A stretch of DNA of 52,374 bases, taken from assembly GCF_022427965.1 (NCBI RefSeq), contig NZ_JAKTTI010000031.1:1-52374 (forward strand), given 5' to 3'. The notes beneath the pieces are model-generated. The model was not told the origin of the DNA, made no database searches, and was given only the letters and a program-made list of their open reading frames with translations. Source of the DNA: Fredinandcohnia quinoae. Its GTDB lineage: Bacteria; Bacillota; Bacilli; Bacillales; Bacillaceae_L. The translations under genes and the position numbers were made by a program. This document shows, piece by piece, positions 1 to 9,212 of the stretch; position 1 is the stretch's first letter; every line of letters starts with the position of its first letter.

Positions 1-190
1 CAAATGCGCCTTGGCGTATTTGCGCCCAGATTTTTTCGAGCTTGCTCGAAAAACTCCCTTTAAAAATCTGAGGCATCCGCCGGAGGCTTTAACTTTATTC
101 AGTAGGGATATGCCAACCATGCAAATTAAAAACGGATTTGGATTCATCTCGCCTCTTTTAAAAGTTAAAGACTTTCTGAATAAAGTTAAA
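1..190. repeat. Structured intergenic repeat-like element at left edge
   Basis: This non-coding stretch is full of inverted repeats. Arms at 2-10 and 13-20 form a small GCGCC/GGCG hairpin. TTTTTCGAGC (32-41) pairs perfectly with GCTCGAAAAA (44-53), nested inside CAGATTTTT (27-35) and AAAAATCTG (62-70). A perfect 15-bp pair, TTTAACTTTATTCAG (88-102) and CTGAATAAAGTTAAA (176-190), encloses the right part. No coding sequence is convincing. The GC-rich left part contrasts with the AT-rich flank. I recall similar hairpin-rich sequences scattered between genes in Bacillaceae, but this is memory, not a search. It may be a dispersed repeat or the 3' end of a unit beginning outside the window. Confidence 0.5.
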
Positions 191-339
191 ATACCATTAA
201 TTTTATTTTGCCTTACTTTTACATGAAGGTAAAGGATTTTTGGTAGAATTGTCTGTACAATTTTATGTAAATTTAGTGACAAAGGCAAAGAAAAATATTA
301 TATTCATAAAATAAGTGCTTTAAAAAGGAGATGCAAGCA

Positions 340-1191
340 GTGAAGGATGTAGGTTTAGTCTTAGAGGGTGGTGGCATGAGGGGAGTATATACAGCAGGAA
401 TTCTTGAATTTTTCATGGAACAAAAGATATATATTCCATATGTAATTGGTGTATCTGCTGGTGCCTGCATGGCTGCCTCTTACTTATCACGACAAAAAGG
501 TCGTAACAGAATAGTAAATATTGACTATGTGAATAATCCCGAATATCTATCGGTACGTAATTATATAAAACAAAAACAATTATTTGGAATGGATTATATT
601 TTTGATGAAATTCCTAATAAGCATGTACCATATGATTATCAAACATTTTTTGAATCAGAGGAAGAATTCGTTATAGGTACAACCGACTGTGAAACAGGAG
701 AACCGTATTATTTTAGAAAAGCGGATTATGAAAATGACATGCTAACAGTAATAAGGGCTTCTAGTTCTTTACCATTTGTTGCTCCTATCGTTGAGTATCA
801 AGGTAAAAAATTATTAGATGGAGGAATTTCAGATCCAATTCCCCTTAAGAAATCACAGCAAGATGGTAATACGAAAAATATCGTAGTATTAACACGAAAT
901 CGTGGCTATTTCAAAAAGAAATCGAATATGATTTGGATGGTTAAAAGAAAGTACAAGCAATATCCCCAATTGGCAAAAGCAATGGCTGAGCGTTATATTC
1001 GCTATAATGAAACGATTAAATACCTAGAGCAAGAAGAAAAAGAGGGCCGTGTTTTTATACTTAGTCCTACTTCTCCACTAGAAGTAGGTAGAATTGAACG
1101 AAACCCTGTAAAATTAACAAATTTATATGAACTTGGTTATCAAGATGCAAGCCGATTATTTAATGATTTTCAGGAATGGTTATATAAATAA
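340..1191 (+). CDS. Patatin-like phospholipase family protein
   Basis: A 283-residue serine lipase/esterase of the patatin fold (RssA/YjjU-like), predicted cytoplasmic. Visible family motifs are the oxyanion loop GGGMRG (residues 10-15), the nucleophile elbow GVSAG with Ser39, and the catalytic Asp of DGG near residue 160. Together these make the Ser-Asp dyad, and the length is normal. A start at ATG 331 would abut the AAGGAG at 325-330, so GTG 340 with normal spacing is preferred. The physiological substrate cannot be read from sequence; acyl-ester hydrolysis is the family expectation. The gene is monocistronic, ending at a hairpin terminator shared with the opposite-strand gene. Confidence 0.85.
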   Translation: MKDVGLVLEGGGMRGVYTAGILEFFMEQKIYIPYVIGVSAGACMAASYLSRQKGRNRIVNIDYVNNPEYLSVRNYIKQKQLFGMDYIFDEIPNKHVPYDYQTFFESEEEFVIGTTDCETGEPYYFRKADYENDMLTVIRASSSLPFVAPIVEYQGKKLLDGGISDPIPLKKSQQDGNTKNIVVLTRNRGYFKKKSNMIWMVKRKYKQYPQLAKAMAERYIRYNETIKYLEQEEKEGRVFILSPTSPLEVGRIERNPVKLTNLYELGYQDASRLFNDFQEWLYK

Positions 1192-1197
1192 AAAGAG

Positions 1198-1232
1198 AGG
1201 AAGGAGGGTTAACATGCCATTCCTTCCTTTTA
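1198..1232. terminator. Bidirectional intrinsic terminator
   Basis: AGGAAGGA (1198-1205) pairs with TCCTTCCT (1221-1228). The plus strand continues into TTTTAT, and the minus strand reads into CTCTTTTTATTT. It lies between the convergent patatin and His-rich genes. Confidence 0.7.
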
Positions 1233-1248
1233 TATGGATAATTCCTTC

Positions 1249-1674
1249 CTATCTACCCATCCAATTAGGACCTTGCCCCATATGCATATGGTGATGGTGT
1301 GCTCCGTGACCGTGTGGCATATGATGTCCACATCCGCAGCCAGGTCCATGTGGTATATGATGTCCGTGTCCACAACCACAGCCCATGATCATATTTGGTT
1401 GAACTTGATTATTTGGAAATTGCCAATCTGCATGAGGATTATTATTCATATTCCCCATCATTGGAAACCCCATTTGTGGCATATTTGATCCACTTGGGTC
1501 CATTGCATTTGGACTCATTTCAAATGAACCAAAATTAGGTTGTTGTACTGGTCCTTGGAAAGGGATTTGTGGATTTCCCCATTGCTGTCCACAACACGGT
1601 CTACTATCATCCATTCCCGGATTTGTATTTTGAAAATATGGATTCACATGCATTTGTTGATGAAAGTTATTCAT
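1249..1674 (-). CDS. His/Met/Gly/Cys-rich low-complexity protein
   Basis: A 141-residue protein of unknown family. The N-terminal two thirds are rich in Asn, Pro, Gln and Met. The C-terminal third repeats GCGCGHGHH-like and GCGCGHH motifs separated by IPHGP/MPHGH, then has a run of four His. There is no signal peptide or membrane segment. Composition suggests metal binding (Cys/His) and resembles small spore-surface proteins of Bacillaceae, but no named coat protein is recognisable. The start follows AAAGGAC with suitable spacing. It is convergent with the patatin-like gene and stands alone. The spore-coat role is inference only. Confidence 0.7.
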   Translation of the reverse strand: MNNFHQQMHVNPYFQNTNPGMDDSRPCCGQQWGNPQIPFQGPVQQPNFGSFEMSPNAMDPSGSNMPQMGFPMMGNMNNNPHADWQFPNNQVQPNMIMGCGCGHGHHIPHGPGCGCGHHMPHGHGAHHHHMHMGQGPNWMGR

Positions 1675-1850
1675 AATATCGTCCTTTCTTTATCTGCTCT
1701 ATATAATGTAATATGCCTATCAGACATATCCAGGATATAATATGTAAGGTTATAGATTTCGTGTGAATACCTATTAGAAATGGGTATTAGCCTTGTTTCT
1801 AGTATAAAAAACAACTATAATTTAACGTAACAAATAATGAGGTGCTTGAA

Positions 1851-2045
1851 ATGGATAATGAGTTTGTTAATGATATTTTAAATAAACTAGCTGATGGACA
1901 ATTGAATGAATTTAGAGTGACAAATGAACATTTTCTTACATTCAGAAATATTTTAGTAATAAGACCAGACTTCAAACATTTTCAAGGAATTGCTCAACAT
2001 GGTGGAGATGTTATTTATCGATATATGAAGGAAGCAAGGAGCTAA
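1851..2045 (+). CDS. Small protein of unknown function (64 aa)
   Basis: A 64-residue soluble protein starting at ATG 1851, preceded by ATGAGGTG (1837-1844) at good spacing; the upstream in-frame GTG 1842 lies inside the ribosome site and is unlikely. The sequence is mixed and well folded in character (FRVTNEHFLTFRNILVIRPD), not low complexity. It ends HGGDVIYRYMKEA. I do not recognise the family. The neighbours are a His-rich gene on the other strand and a MarR gene 88 bp downstream with its own promoter, so it probably forms its own transcript. Confidence 0.7.
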   Translation: MDNEFVNDILNKLADGQLNEFRVTNEHFLTFRNILVIRPDFKHFQGIAQHGGDVIYRYMKEARS

Positions 2046-2059
2046 AATACAAAGTAAGA

Positions 2060-2089
2060 TTGACAAGAAAGCTATATATCAAGTAAAAT
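2060..2089 (+). promoter_or_regulatory. SigA-type promoter of the MarR gene
   Basis: TTGACA (2060-2065), 18-bp spacer, TAAAAT (2084-2089). A regulator-like palindrome begins at the -10 element. Confidence 0.65.
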
Positions 2090-2109
2090 TATCTTGAAGT
2101 CGAGATAAT
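2088..2109. promoter_or_regulatory. MhqR-like operator (autoregulatory box)
   Basis: TTATCTTGA (2089-2097) and TCGAGATAA (2100-2108) form 9-bp arms with one mismatch around a 2-bp centre. From memory, the B. subtilis MhqR box is an ATCT-CGA / TCG-AGAT palindrome followed by an A-run, and the A-run is also present here. The position from the -10 to about 25 bp before the MarR start fits repression of the MarR gene by its own product. Confidence 0.6.
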
Positions 2110-2133
2110 AAAAACGATTAAGGTGTTGATAAT

Positions 2134-2586
2134 ATGGAGACTAAAGAAACAGTTAACGATACGAACATCTCCTTAAAATTATTTATAATACTTTCTAGGG
2201 CATATCGTTCGGTTAACGAGCGAGTCGAAGAAGATGTTAAAGGATATGGACTCAATTTAACAGAATTTGCAGTTTTAGAGCTTTTATATCACAAAGGTGA
2301 TCAGCCTATTCAACATATTGGAAAAAAGGTATTGTTATCAAGCGGAAGCATCACATATGTTGTTGATAAATTAGAGAAAAAGAAGTTGATTGTTAGAAAA
2401 CCTTGTCCAAAGGATCGTCGAGTGACATGGGCTTCAATTACTGAAGACGGTAAAGCTTTTATGGATGAGATTTTTCCAAAACATCAAAATGCAATCGAAA
2501 ATATACTTGGTGGATTGGATACGAGCGAAAAAGAAGTGATGATTGAGCTTTTAAAAAAATTAGGGTATTTTGCCGAAAAGCACTAA
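2134..2586 (+). CDS. MarR-family transcriptional regulator, MhqR-like
   Basis: A 150-residue winged-helix repressor of the MarR family. The dimerisation helices flank a central HTH (LTEFAVLELLYHKGD, then IQHIGKKVLLSSGSITYVVDKLEKKKL) and the wing with the family signature CPKDRRVTW. Length is typical. A Cys sits just before the wing (RKPCPKDRR). It is preceded by a clear promoter and a palindrome very like the MhqR box, suggesting a repressor of a quinone/electrophile-responsive regulon. That assignment rests mainly on the operator. The start at ATG 2134 follows AAGGTGT. The next gene, a GTP cyclohydrolase II paralogue, has its own promoter but may belong to the same physiology. Confidence 0.88.
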   Translation: METKETVNDTNISLKLFIILSRAYRSVNERVEEDVKGYGLNLTEFAVLELLYHKGDQPIQHIGKKVLLSSGSITYVVDKLEKKKLIVRKPCPKDRRVTWASITEDGKAFMDEIFPKHQNAIENILGGLDTSEKEVMIELLKKLGYFAEKH

Positions 2587-2610
2587 AAATATCAAATCAG
2601 GCTATATGTC

Positions 2611-2640
2611 TTGACTGCCCTTTGTAAAACATACTATACT
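2611..2640 (+). promoter_or_regulatory. SigA-type promoter of the GTP cyclohydrolase-like gene
   Basis: TTGACT (2611-2616), 18-bp spacer, TATACT (2635-2640). A short leader hairpin follows: ATAGGGG (2652-2658) pairs with CTCCTAT (2662-2668). Confidence 0.6.
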
Positions 2641-2694
2641 TGCTCTCATAAATAGGGGAAACTCCTATATGGATAGTAGAAAGGGAGATACAAA

Positions 2695-3426
2695 ATGATT
2701 ACAGAAGAGATTCAAAACCTTCTTTCAGATAAAATGACAATTATACATGAAAGCAATAAACATGATATATGTCTTGTTGGTCCAGTGAAATTACCTGTTC
2801 AATTAGATGATAAAGTGGTTAATTTTCAATGGTATACATGGTTAAGATTGGATGAAGAACTGACAAAAGCAGAAATATTAAATTCACTGGCACATACTAA
2901 TCTAGCATCTATGCAGCAATCTTCTGTGCTTGTATATGGAGATTTTCAACATGCAGAAGAAGCTCCAGTTAGGATGCATAGTATTTGTCATTCAGGTGAT
3001 ATATTTGGAAGTAAGCGCTGTGATTGTGGATTTCAACTACATGAATCAATGAGAATGATTGTTAAAAATGGTAGTGGTGCACTTTTTTACCTTGCTAACC
3101 ATGAAGGCAGGGGAATTGGTCTATTTACTAAATCATTAGCTTACCTTCTTCAGCAAGAGGGTTTTGACACAGTAGAAGCCAATCATGCACTTGGACTGGA
3201 AGATGATGTGCGTTCGTATAGTGATGCAATACGTGTGTTGCAAGAATTACGTTCACAACCTGTAATTCTAATCACCAATAATCCGAAAAAACTTGCTGCA
3301 TTAAGAGAAAGTGGTTTAATGGCTGATCGCCACATTTCACTATGGGGGGATGTATCTGAATATAATAAGCATTACCTTCAAACAAAGGTTGAAAAATCTG
3401 GACATATTCCTGTAGATCAGAATTAG
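2695..3426 (+). CDS. GTP cyclohydrolase II family protein (stand-alone RibA-like)
   Basis: A 243-residue cytoplasmic protein with the RibA fold, which opens GTP to the first riboflavin intermediate plus formate and pyrophosphate. Zinc ligands are Cys98, Cys109 and Cys111 (spacing as in E. coli Cys54/65/67). The NHEGRGIGL loop, a Tyr near 149 matching E. coli Tyr105, DTVEANHALG and TNNPKK are present. Differences are E to I in the HSEC motif (HSIC here) and a roughly 45-residue longer N-terminus than E. coli RibA. It has no fused DHBP synthase domain, unlike the usual Bacillus RibBA, and no rib genes or FMN riboswitch nearby. It is likely a paralogue; whether its product feeds riboflavin is uncertain. 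Confidence 0.82.
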   Translation: MITEEIQNLLSDKMTIIHESNKHDICLVGPVKLPVQLDDKVVNFQWYTWLRLDEELTKAEILNSLAHTNLASMQQSSVLVYGDFQHAEEAPVRMHSICHSGDIFGSKRCDCGFQLHESMRMIVKNGSGALFYLANHEGRGIGLFTKSLAYLLQQEGFDTVEANHALGLEDDVRSYSDAIRVLQELRSQPVILITNNPKKLAALRESGLMADRHISLWGDVSEYNKHYLQTKVEKSGHIPVDQN

Positions 3427-3466
3427 CAAGCGACTCCTAGAATCTTCAATTAATAATGTAAAATGT

Positions 3467-3495
3467 AAGGTAAGCTCATTTTGGCTTACCTTTTA
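3467..3495 (+). terminator. Intrinsic terminator after the GTP cyclohydrolase-like gene
   Basis: AAGGTAAGC (3467-3475) pairs with GCTTACCTT (3484-3492), followed by a short T-run. Confidence 0.75.
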
Positions 3496-3531
3496 CTATA
3501 TAATATAGAATTGATTTAAGGGGGAAAGATA

Positions 3532-4902
3532 ATGGTAAATTACAGTGAATTGGTGCAGAGACAAAGAGAGTTTTTTTTACAAGGAAAGACAAAGGATTTG
3601 TCCTTTAGACAGGCTGCTCTTAACAAATTACTTAGCTTAATTAAGAATCATGAACAGGATATAATGGATTCACTAAAAAAGGATTTAAATAAAAGTGAAT
3701 TTGATTCATATTTAACGGAAATCGGAATTATTTTAGAAGAAATTCGATTTACATTAAAGAACTTACATAAATGGTCGCGACCAAGACGGGTGAAAACGAC
3801 ACTAACCGGTATTGGATCAAAAAGCTATATTTATTCAGAGCCTTATGGTGTCACATTAATCATCTCACCATGGAACTATCCGTTTCAATTAGCTATCGCC
3901 CCATTAATTGGAGCAATTGCTGCTGGTAATTGTGTAATCTTAAAACCTTCAGAATTAACACCACATACATCAAAGTTATTATCAAAGCTTATTACTGATC
4001 ATTTCCAAGAGGAATTTATTACTGTTATTGAAGGCGGTATTGAAACTAGTAATGCGCTCTTAAATGAAAAAACAGATTATATATTTTTCACAGGAAGTGT
4101 TCCAGTCGGCAAGATTGTTATGGAAGCCGCTGCAAAGCATTTGACCCCCGTAACATTAGAGCTTGGCGGAAAAAGTCCATGTATCATCCATAAAGATGCA
4201 AATTTAAAACTTGCTGCAAAGCGAGTTGCCTGGGGAAAGTTTACGAATGCAGGGCAAACGTGTATTGCACCTGATTATCTGATGGTTCATAGTGAAATAA
4301 AGGATGAATTTTTACCACTATTAAAAGACGCAATCACGGAACTATACGGTTCTAATCCACTTGCAAATAAGGAATTCACTAAAATCATTAGTGAACGCCA
4401 TTTCAATCGTTTGACATCATTTTTAGAAAATGGGAAAAACTATTCTGGAGGAAAATTTAATCCAGATACACTTGTAATCGAACCTACGATCCTTGATGAT
4501 ATTTCTTGGGACGATTCGGTCATGCAGGATGAAATCTTCGGGCCTATCCTGCCGGTATTGGAGTATGAGGAGTTATCTAGTTTGATTAACCAAGTGAATC
4601 ATCGTCCTAAACCACTGTCCTTATATATCTTTTCCGAAAGTGTGGAGGTGCAAAAGGAAATTTTAGATCGTATTTCATTTGGTGGGGGATGTATTAATGA
4701 TACGGTGTACCACTTTAGTTCTCCGTATTTACCATTTGGTGGCGTGGGTGATAGTGGAATTGGTGCATATCACGGAAAAGGCAGTTTTGATGTATTTTCT
4801 CATGAAAAAGGAATTTTGAAGCAAACAACGAAGTTCGATCTCCCATTTCGATACCCGAATACAAAAAACGCATTGAAGAAAATTAAAATGTTTATTAAAT
4901 AA
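3532..4902 (+). CDS. ywdH: NAD(P)-dependent aldehyde dehydrogenase, YwdH-like
   Basis: A 456-residue class-3-type aldehyde dehydrogenase oxidising aldehydes to acids. Motifs are SPWNYPFQL, LKPSELTP, FTGSVPVGK in the cofactor fold, ELGGKSP containing the general base Glu, GQTCIAPDY with the catalytic Cys, EIFGP, and PFGGVGDSG. Length and sequence agree with B. subtilis YwdH as I remember it. The short C-terminus (KKIKMFIK) is basic and somewhat hydrophobic, as in membrane-associated class 3 enzymes. ATG 3532 follows AAGGGGG. It sits downstream of the MarR and GTP cyclohydrolase-like genes but behind a terminator. The natural aldehyde is unknown. Confidence 0.88.
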   Translation: MVNYSELVQRQREFFLQGKTKDLSFRQAALNKLLSLIKNHEQDIMDSLKKDLNKSEFDSYLTEIGIILEEIRFTLKNLHKWSRPRRVKTTLTGIGSKSYIYSEPYGVTLIISPWNYPFQLAIAPLIGAIAAGNCVILKPSELTPHTSKLLSKLITDHFQEEFITVIEGGIETSNALLNEKTDYIFFTGSVPVGKIVMEAAAKHLTPVTLELGGKSPCIIHKDANLKLAAKRVAWGKFTNAGQTCIAPDYLMVHSEIKDEFLPLLKDAITELYGSNPLANKEFTKIISERHFNRLTSFLENGKNYSGGKFNPDTLVIEPTILDDISWDDSVMQDEIFGPILPVLEYEELSSLINQVNHRPKPLSLYIFSESVEVQKEILDRISFGGGCINDTVYHFSSPYLPFGGVGDSGIGAYHGKGSFDVFSHEKGILKQTTKFDLPFRYPNTKNALKKIKMFIK

Positions 4903-5126
4903 GGATGGTGTATTATTCACGAAAACTTTGTAATATATCCTCCATATGTTTGATAACAAGGAAATATTAGGTGGATTTATGCTAGAGGATTTTTTTTCCA
5001 TTCCTTTGCTTAAACTATGTATCCCAACAACTACAAGTGTTTACCATCTTTTGGGTAATGAATGAACATATTACAGCTGATAACCTTTTAGTAGAGCCAA
5101 GAGCACAACTACTAGGAGGAATGAAA

Positions 5127-5723
5127 ATGAAAAAACTTAAAGGTTTATTATTAGCATCAACTTTAACGGTATCATTATTTGCATTTCATACAAATGTAGA
5201 TGCTGCATCATCGACTCATACGGTTAAAAGCGGAGACACACTATGGAAGATTGGAATGAAATATGGTGTATCCGTTCTTGAGTTGAGAGATATGAATAAT
5301 AAAATAAGTAATATGATTTATCCTGGACAAAGACTAGTAATCCCACAAACTATTTCTGCTTCAGATAAAGAATTACTAGCAAGATTAGTCCAGGCCGAAG
5401 CAAAGGGTGAACCATATGCAGGTAAAGTTGCAGTTGCTACGGTTGTATTAAATCGAGTTGATTCACCTTTATTCCCTAATACAGTTAAGAAAGTTATATA
5501 TGAACGTTCTGAGAATGGAAGCTATGCGTTCACACCTGTACAAAATGGGCAGATTAATCAAGCTGCGGATTCAAGTGCTAAAAAAGCCGTTGAAGAAGCT
5601 CTAACATTTCGTGGACAAGGAAAAGGCTCACTTTATTTCTATAATCCCGAAACAAGCAAAAGTAAATGGATTTTATCAAGAGAGGTAACTACTACAATCG
5701 GTAACCACCGTTTTGCTAAATAA
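5127..5723 (+). CDS. Secreted LysM-SleB cell-wall hydrolase (YkvT-like)
   Basis: A 198-residue exported peptidoglycan-active enzyme. Residues 1-28 form a signal peptide (MKKLKG, hydrophobic core, NVDAA cleavage). One LysM domain follows (HTVKSGDTLWKIGMKYGVS to YPGQRLVIP). The C-terminal half is a Hydrolase_2/SleB domain (LLARLVQAEAKGEPYAGKVAVA, VVLNRVDS, YFYNPETSKSKW, IGNHRFAK) with the catalytic-type Glu in QAEAKGE. The family includes the spore cortex-lytic SleB and YkvT. ATG 5127 is preferred because AGGAGGA abuts ATG 5121. It ends at a very strong terminator. Vegetative or spore use cannot be decided from this sequence. Confidence 0.88.
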   Translation: MKKLKGLLLASTLTVSLFAFHTNVDAASSTHTVKSGDTLWKIGMKYGVSVLELRDMNNKISNMIYPGQRLVIPQTISASDKELLARLVQAEAKGEPYAGKVAVATVVLNRVDSPLFPNTVKKVIYERSENGSYAFTPVQNGQINQAADSSAKKAVEEALTFRGQGKGSLYFYNPETSKSKWILSREVTTTIGNHRFAK

Positions 5724-5737
5724 GTTCGTATAAGTAC

Positions 5738-5774
5738 CACCCAGTTCAATGAAAATTGAACTGGGTGTTTTTTT
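5738..5774 (+). terminator. Strong intrinsic terminator
   Basis: A perfect 13-bp stem, CACCCAGTTCAAT (5738-5750) with ATTGAACTGGGTG (5755-5767), has a GAAA tetraloop and seven Ts. Confidence 0.95.
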
Positions 5775-5828
5775 ATGCTTCCCCTTCATATAGTAGGTAA
5801 TAACATTTATTTACAAGGAGTGAAATCA

Positions 5829-6776
5829 ATGGCGAAGGTACTTTTATTTTGTGATCCTGGTATTGATGATTCATTAGCTATAATGTATGGACTACTTAAT
5901 CCTACTATTGAAATCGTTGGGATTGTCCCTGGTTATGGAAATGTAACACAAGAACAAGCTACCGATAATGTTGCATTTCTATTACAATTGGCTGGAAAGA
6001 AAGATATTCCAATTATCGCCGGGGCAAAGGGGCCATTAACCGGGGAGTTTACACCATATTATCCGGAAATACATGGTCAAAACGGTCTCGGTCCAATCCA
6101 ACCTCCTGATACAATCAAGGGAGAACTACTGAACTTTGATGAAATTTTTAAATTAATCGAGCGTTATGAAAATGATCTATATATTGTGGATGTAGGTAGA
6201 TCAACCTCTTTAGCAATTGCCTTTATTCTAGGTGGAAATATAATGAGAAAGGTGAAGGCATTTTACATAATGGGAGGGGCTTTTTTAGTACCGGGAAATG
6301 TAACTTCAGAGGCTGAGGCAAATTTTCATGGAGATCCGATTGCTTCAAACCTTGTTGTAGAGAAAGCACATAATCTATCAATTTTTCCTCTAAACGTAAC
6401 AAATCATGCTATTTTGACTCCACAAATTGTTGATTATATTATCCAATTTCCAAATAATCCGTATCATGATTTAATAAAACCTATTTTTAATTATTATTTT
6501 AATTCATACAAGAAAAATGTTCCTGGCATACAGGGTACACCTTTACATGACGTAATTGCTTTAAGTGCAATTGTCAATCCATCAGTTGTGCATTATATTA
6601 GGAGAAGAGTTACAGTTGATCTCTTCGGAAAATCGAGAGGGCGAAGTGTAGCTGATTTTCGCCCTAAGCCAGAAAAGCAACAACCTGATACATTAGATCG
6701 AATTGCAATAAGCTTAAATTATAAGATATTTATGGAAGACTTTATGAAGGTTATGACGCAGGGTACTACAAGCTAA
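5829..6776 (+). CDS. Inosine/uridine-preferring nucleoside hydrolase family protein
   Basis: A 315-residue N-ribohydrolase of the IunH superfamily, splitting nucleosides into base and ribose. The N-terminal calcium motif CDPGIDD (residues 8-14) and HGQNGLGP are present, as is the C-terminal LHDVIALSA carrying the expected His and Asp. The first Asp of the usual DxDPGxDD is replaced (LLFCDPG), a mild departure that may affect calcium or ribose binding. ATG 5829 follows AAGGAGTG; a longer reading from 5775 starts inside the upstream terminator T-run and is rejected. It is a single-gene unit, and nucleobases released could feed the pyrimidine pathway at 28-39 kb, but that link is inference. Confidence 0.87.
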   Translation: MAKVLLFCDPGIDDSLAIMYGLLNPTIEIVGIVPGYGNVTQEQATDNVAFLLQLAGKKDIPIIAGAKGPLTGEFTPYYPEIHGQNGLGPIQPPDTIKGELLNFDEIFKLIERYENDLYIVDVGRSTSLAIAFILGGNIMRKVKAFYIMGGAFLVPGNVTSEAEANFHGDPIASNLVVEKAHNLSIFPLNVTNHAILTPQIVDYIIQFPNNPYHDLIKPIFNYYFNSYKKNVPGIQGTPLHDVIALSAIVNPSVVHYIRRRVTVDLFGKSRGRSVADFRPKPEKQQPDTLDRIAISLNYKIFMEDFMKVMTQGTTS

Positions 6777-6902
6777 AATCAGAGTGTATAGGTAAGATTA
6801 CGTAGTTCATTCGATATTCGAAATAAAATCAAAGCATTATTCTAGAAAAAAATAGTGTAAATGATATAGATTATAATTTTAGAATTTTCGGAAAAAATAC
6901 CC

Positions 6903-6964
6903 AAGCTTTCTTAGGCACATTTCGCATATAATGTGAGTAAGGAAGCTTCTGTTTGTTGCCTAAG
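6903..6964. promoter_or_regulatory. Overlapping inverted repeats around a TATAAT upstream of the DUF4257 gene
   Basis: AAGCTTTCTTA (6903-6913) can pair with TAAGGAAGCTT (6938-6948), 10 of 11 bases. CTTAGGCA (6910-6917) can instead pair with TGCCTAAG (6957-6964). The two stems share bases, so they exclude each other. A perfect TATAAT lies between them (6927-6932), without a good -35. Confidence 0.4.
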
Positions 6965-7005
6965 GTCAAAAAGTCAAAAAGTAAGACTTTAGGGGGTGTG
7001 AAAAC

Positions 7006-7359
7006 ATGTTGCTAAATCTTATTATCGCAGTTTGTATTGGCGGATGCATGGGGTTGCTAGGACATGCTAAAAGACAAGGAAAAATTGAAAAGCCAAGAAT
7101 CACAAAGCGATTTATTTATCTAGGTTTTCTTGAGGAAGTTTTAATTGGAACAATTGCAGCTGTACTAATCGTCGTTACATCTGAAACAGAATCACTCTTT
7201 CGGGTTGTATTTCTATCCATATTAGCGGGTTATGGAGGAGATACAATTATCCAAAGCTTAGATCTCGTAAGACGCGTGCAAGTTTCAAAGAATTCTTTAC
7301 AGCAAAAACCTACTAACGAACAGGAGACGATTGAGAAGAATGATGAAACAGGGATGTAG
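7006..7359 (+). CDS. DUF4257-like small membrane protein
   Basis: A 117-residue membrane protein. There are three hydrophobic segments: residues about 1-20 (LNLIIAVCIGGCMGLLG), 38-62 (LGFLEEVLIGTIAAVLIVV) and 68-84 (VVFLSILAGYGGDTIIQSL). A polar, Gln/Glu-rich C-terminal tail follows. The pattern and the GYGGDTIIQSL motif match what I remember of DUF4257 proteins of Bacillaceae; function is not known. ATG 7006 follows AGGGGGTGTG. It is single-gene, with an unusual repeat arrangement upstream and a terminator downstream. Confidence 0.75.
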   Translation: MLLNLIIAVCIGGCMGLLGHAKRQGKIEKPRITKRFIYLGFLEEVLIGTIAAVLIVVTSETESLFRVVFLSILAGYGGDTIIQSLDLVRRVQVSKNSLQQKPTNEQETIEKNDETGM

Positions 7360-7414
7360 TTTTAAGCAAATAAAGAGAGAACCGATATTAATTATGAATA
7401 TTTCTGTATATTAA

Positions 7415-7452
7415 AAGCTCTTATTCAGGCATACTGGTAAGGGCTTATTTTA
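7415..7452 (+). terminator. Probable intrinsic terminator
   Basis: AAGCTCTTA (7415-7423) pairs with TAAGGGCTT (7438-7446) with one G-T pair, then ATTTTATTT. Confidence 0.6.
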
Positions 7453-7535
7453 TTTGAAGCTTTAATATACTAGAGAACTGTCTATGAAAATGGTATAATC
7501 AGTAGCAATGAAATGAAATGGAGGATTTTGAATAG

Positions 7536-9155
<1,620 letters not shown>

Positions 9156-9164
9156 TTAATTAAG

Positions 9165-9202
9165 AAAGGCCACGTCACATATAGTTGTGAAGTGGCCTTT
9201 TT
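9165..9202. terminator. Bidirectional intrinsic terminator
   Basis: AAAGGCCAC (9165-9173) pairs with GTGGCCTTT (9192-9200), with inner TCACA/TGTGA pairs. T-runs lie on the plus side and TTCTTAATT on the minus side. It separates ykpA from the convergent gerP-like gene. Confidence 0.9.
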
Positions 9203-9212
9203 ACGATTATAA

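Noticed and set aside
11-226. 71-codon frame in the left-edge repeat
   Set aside because: It runs through the hairpins of a structured non-coding element and lacks a ribosome site.
4903-5126. Possible small gene or RNA between the aldehyde dehydrogenase and LysM genes
   Set aside because: No ribosome site, conserved motif or clear hairpin; the open frames here overlap neighbouring genes or lack support.
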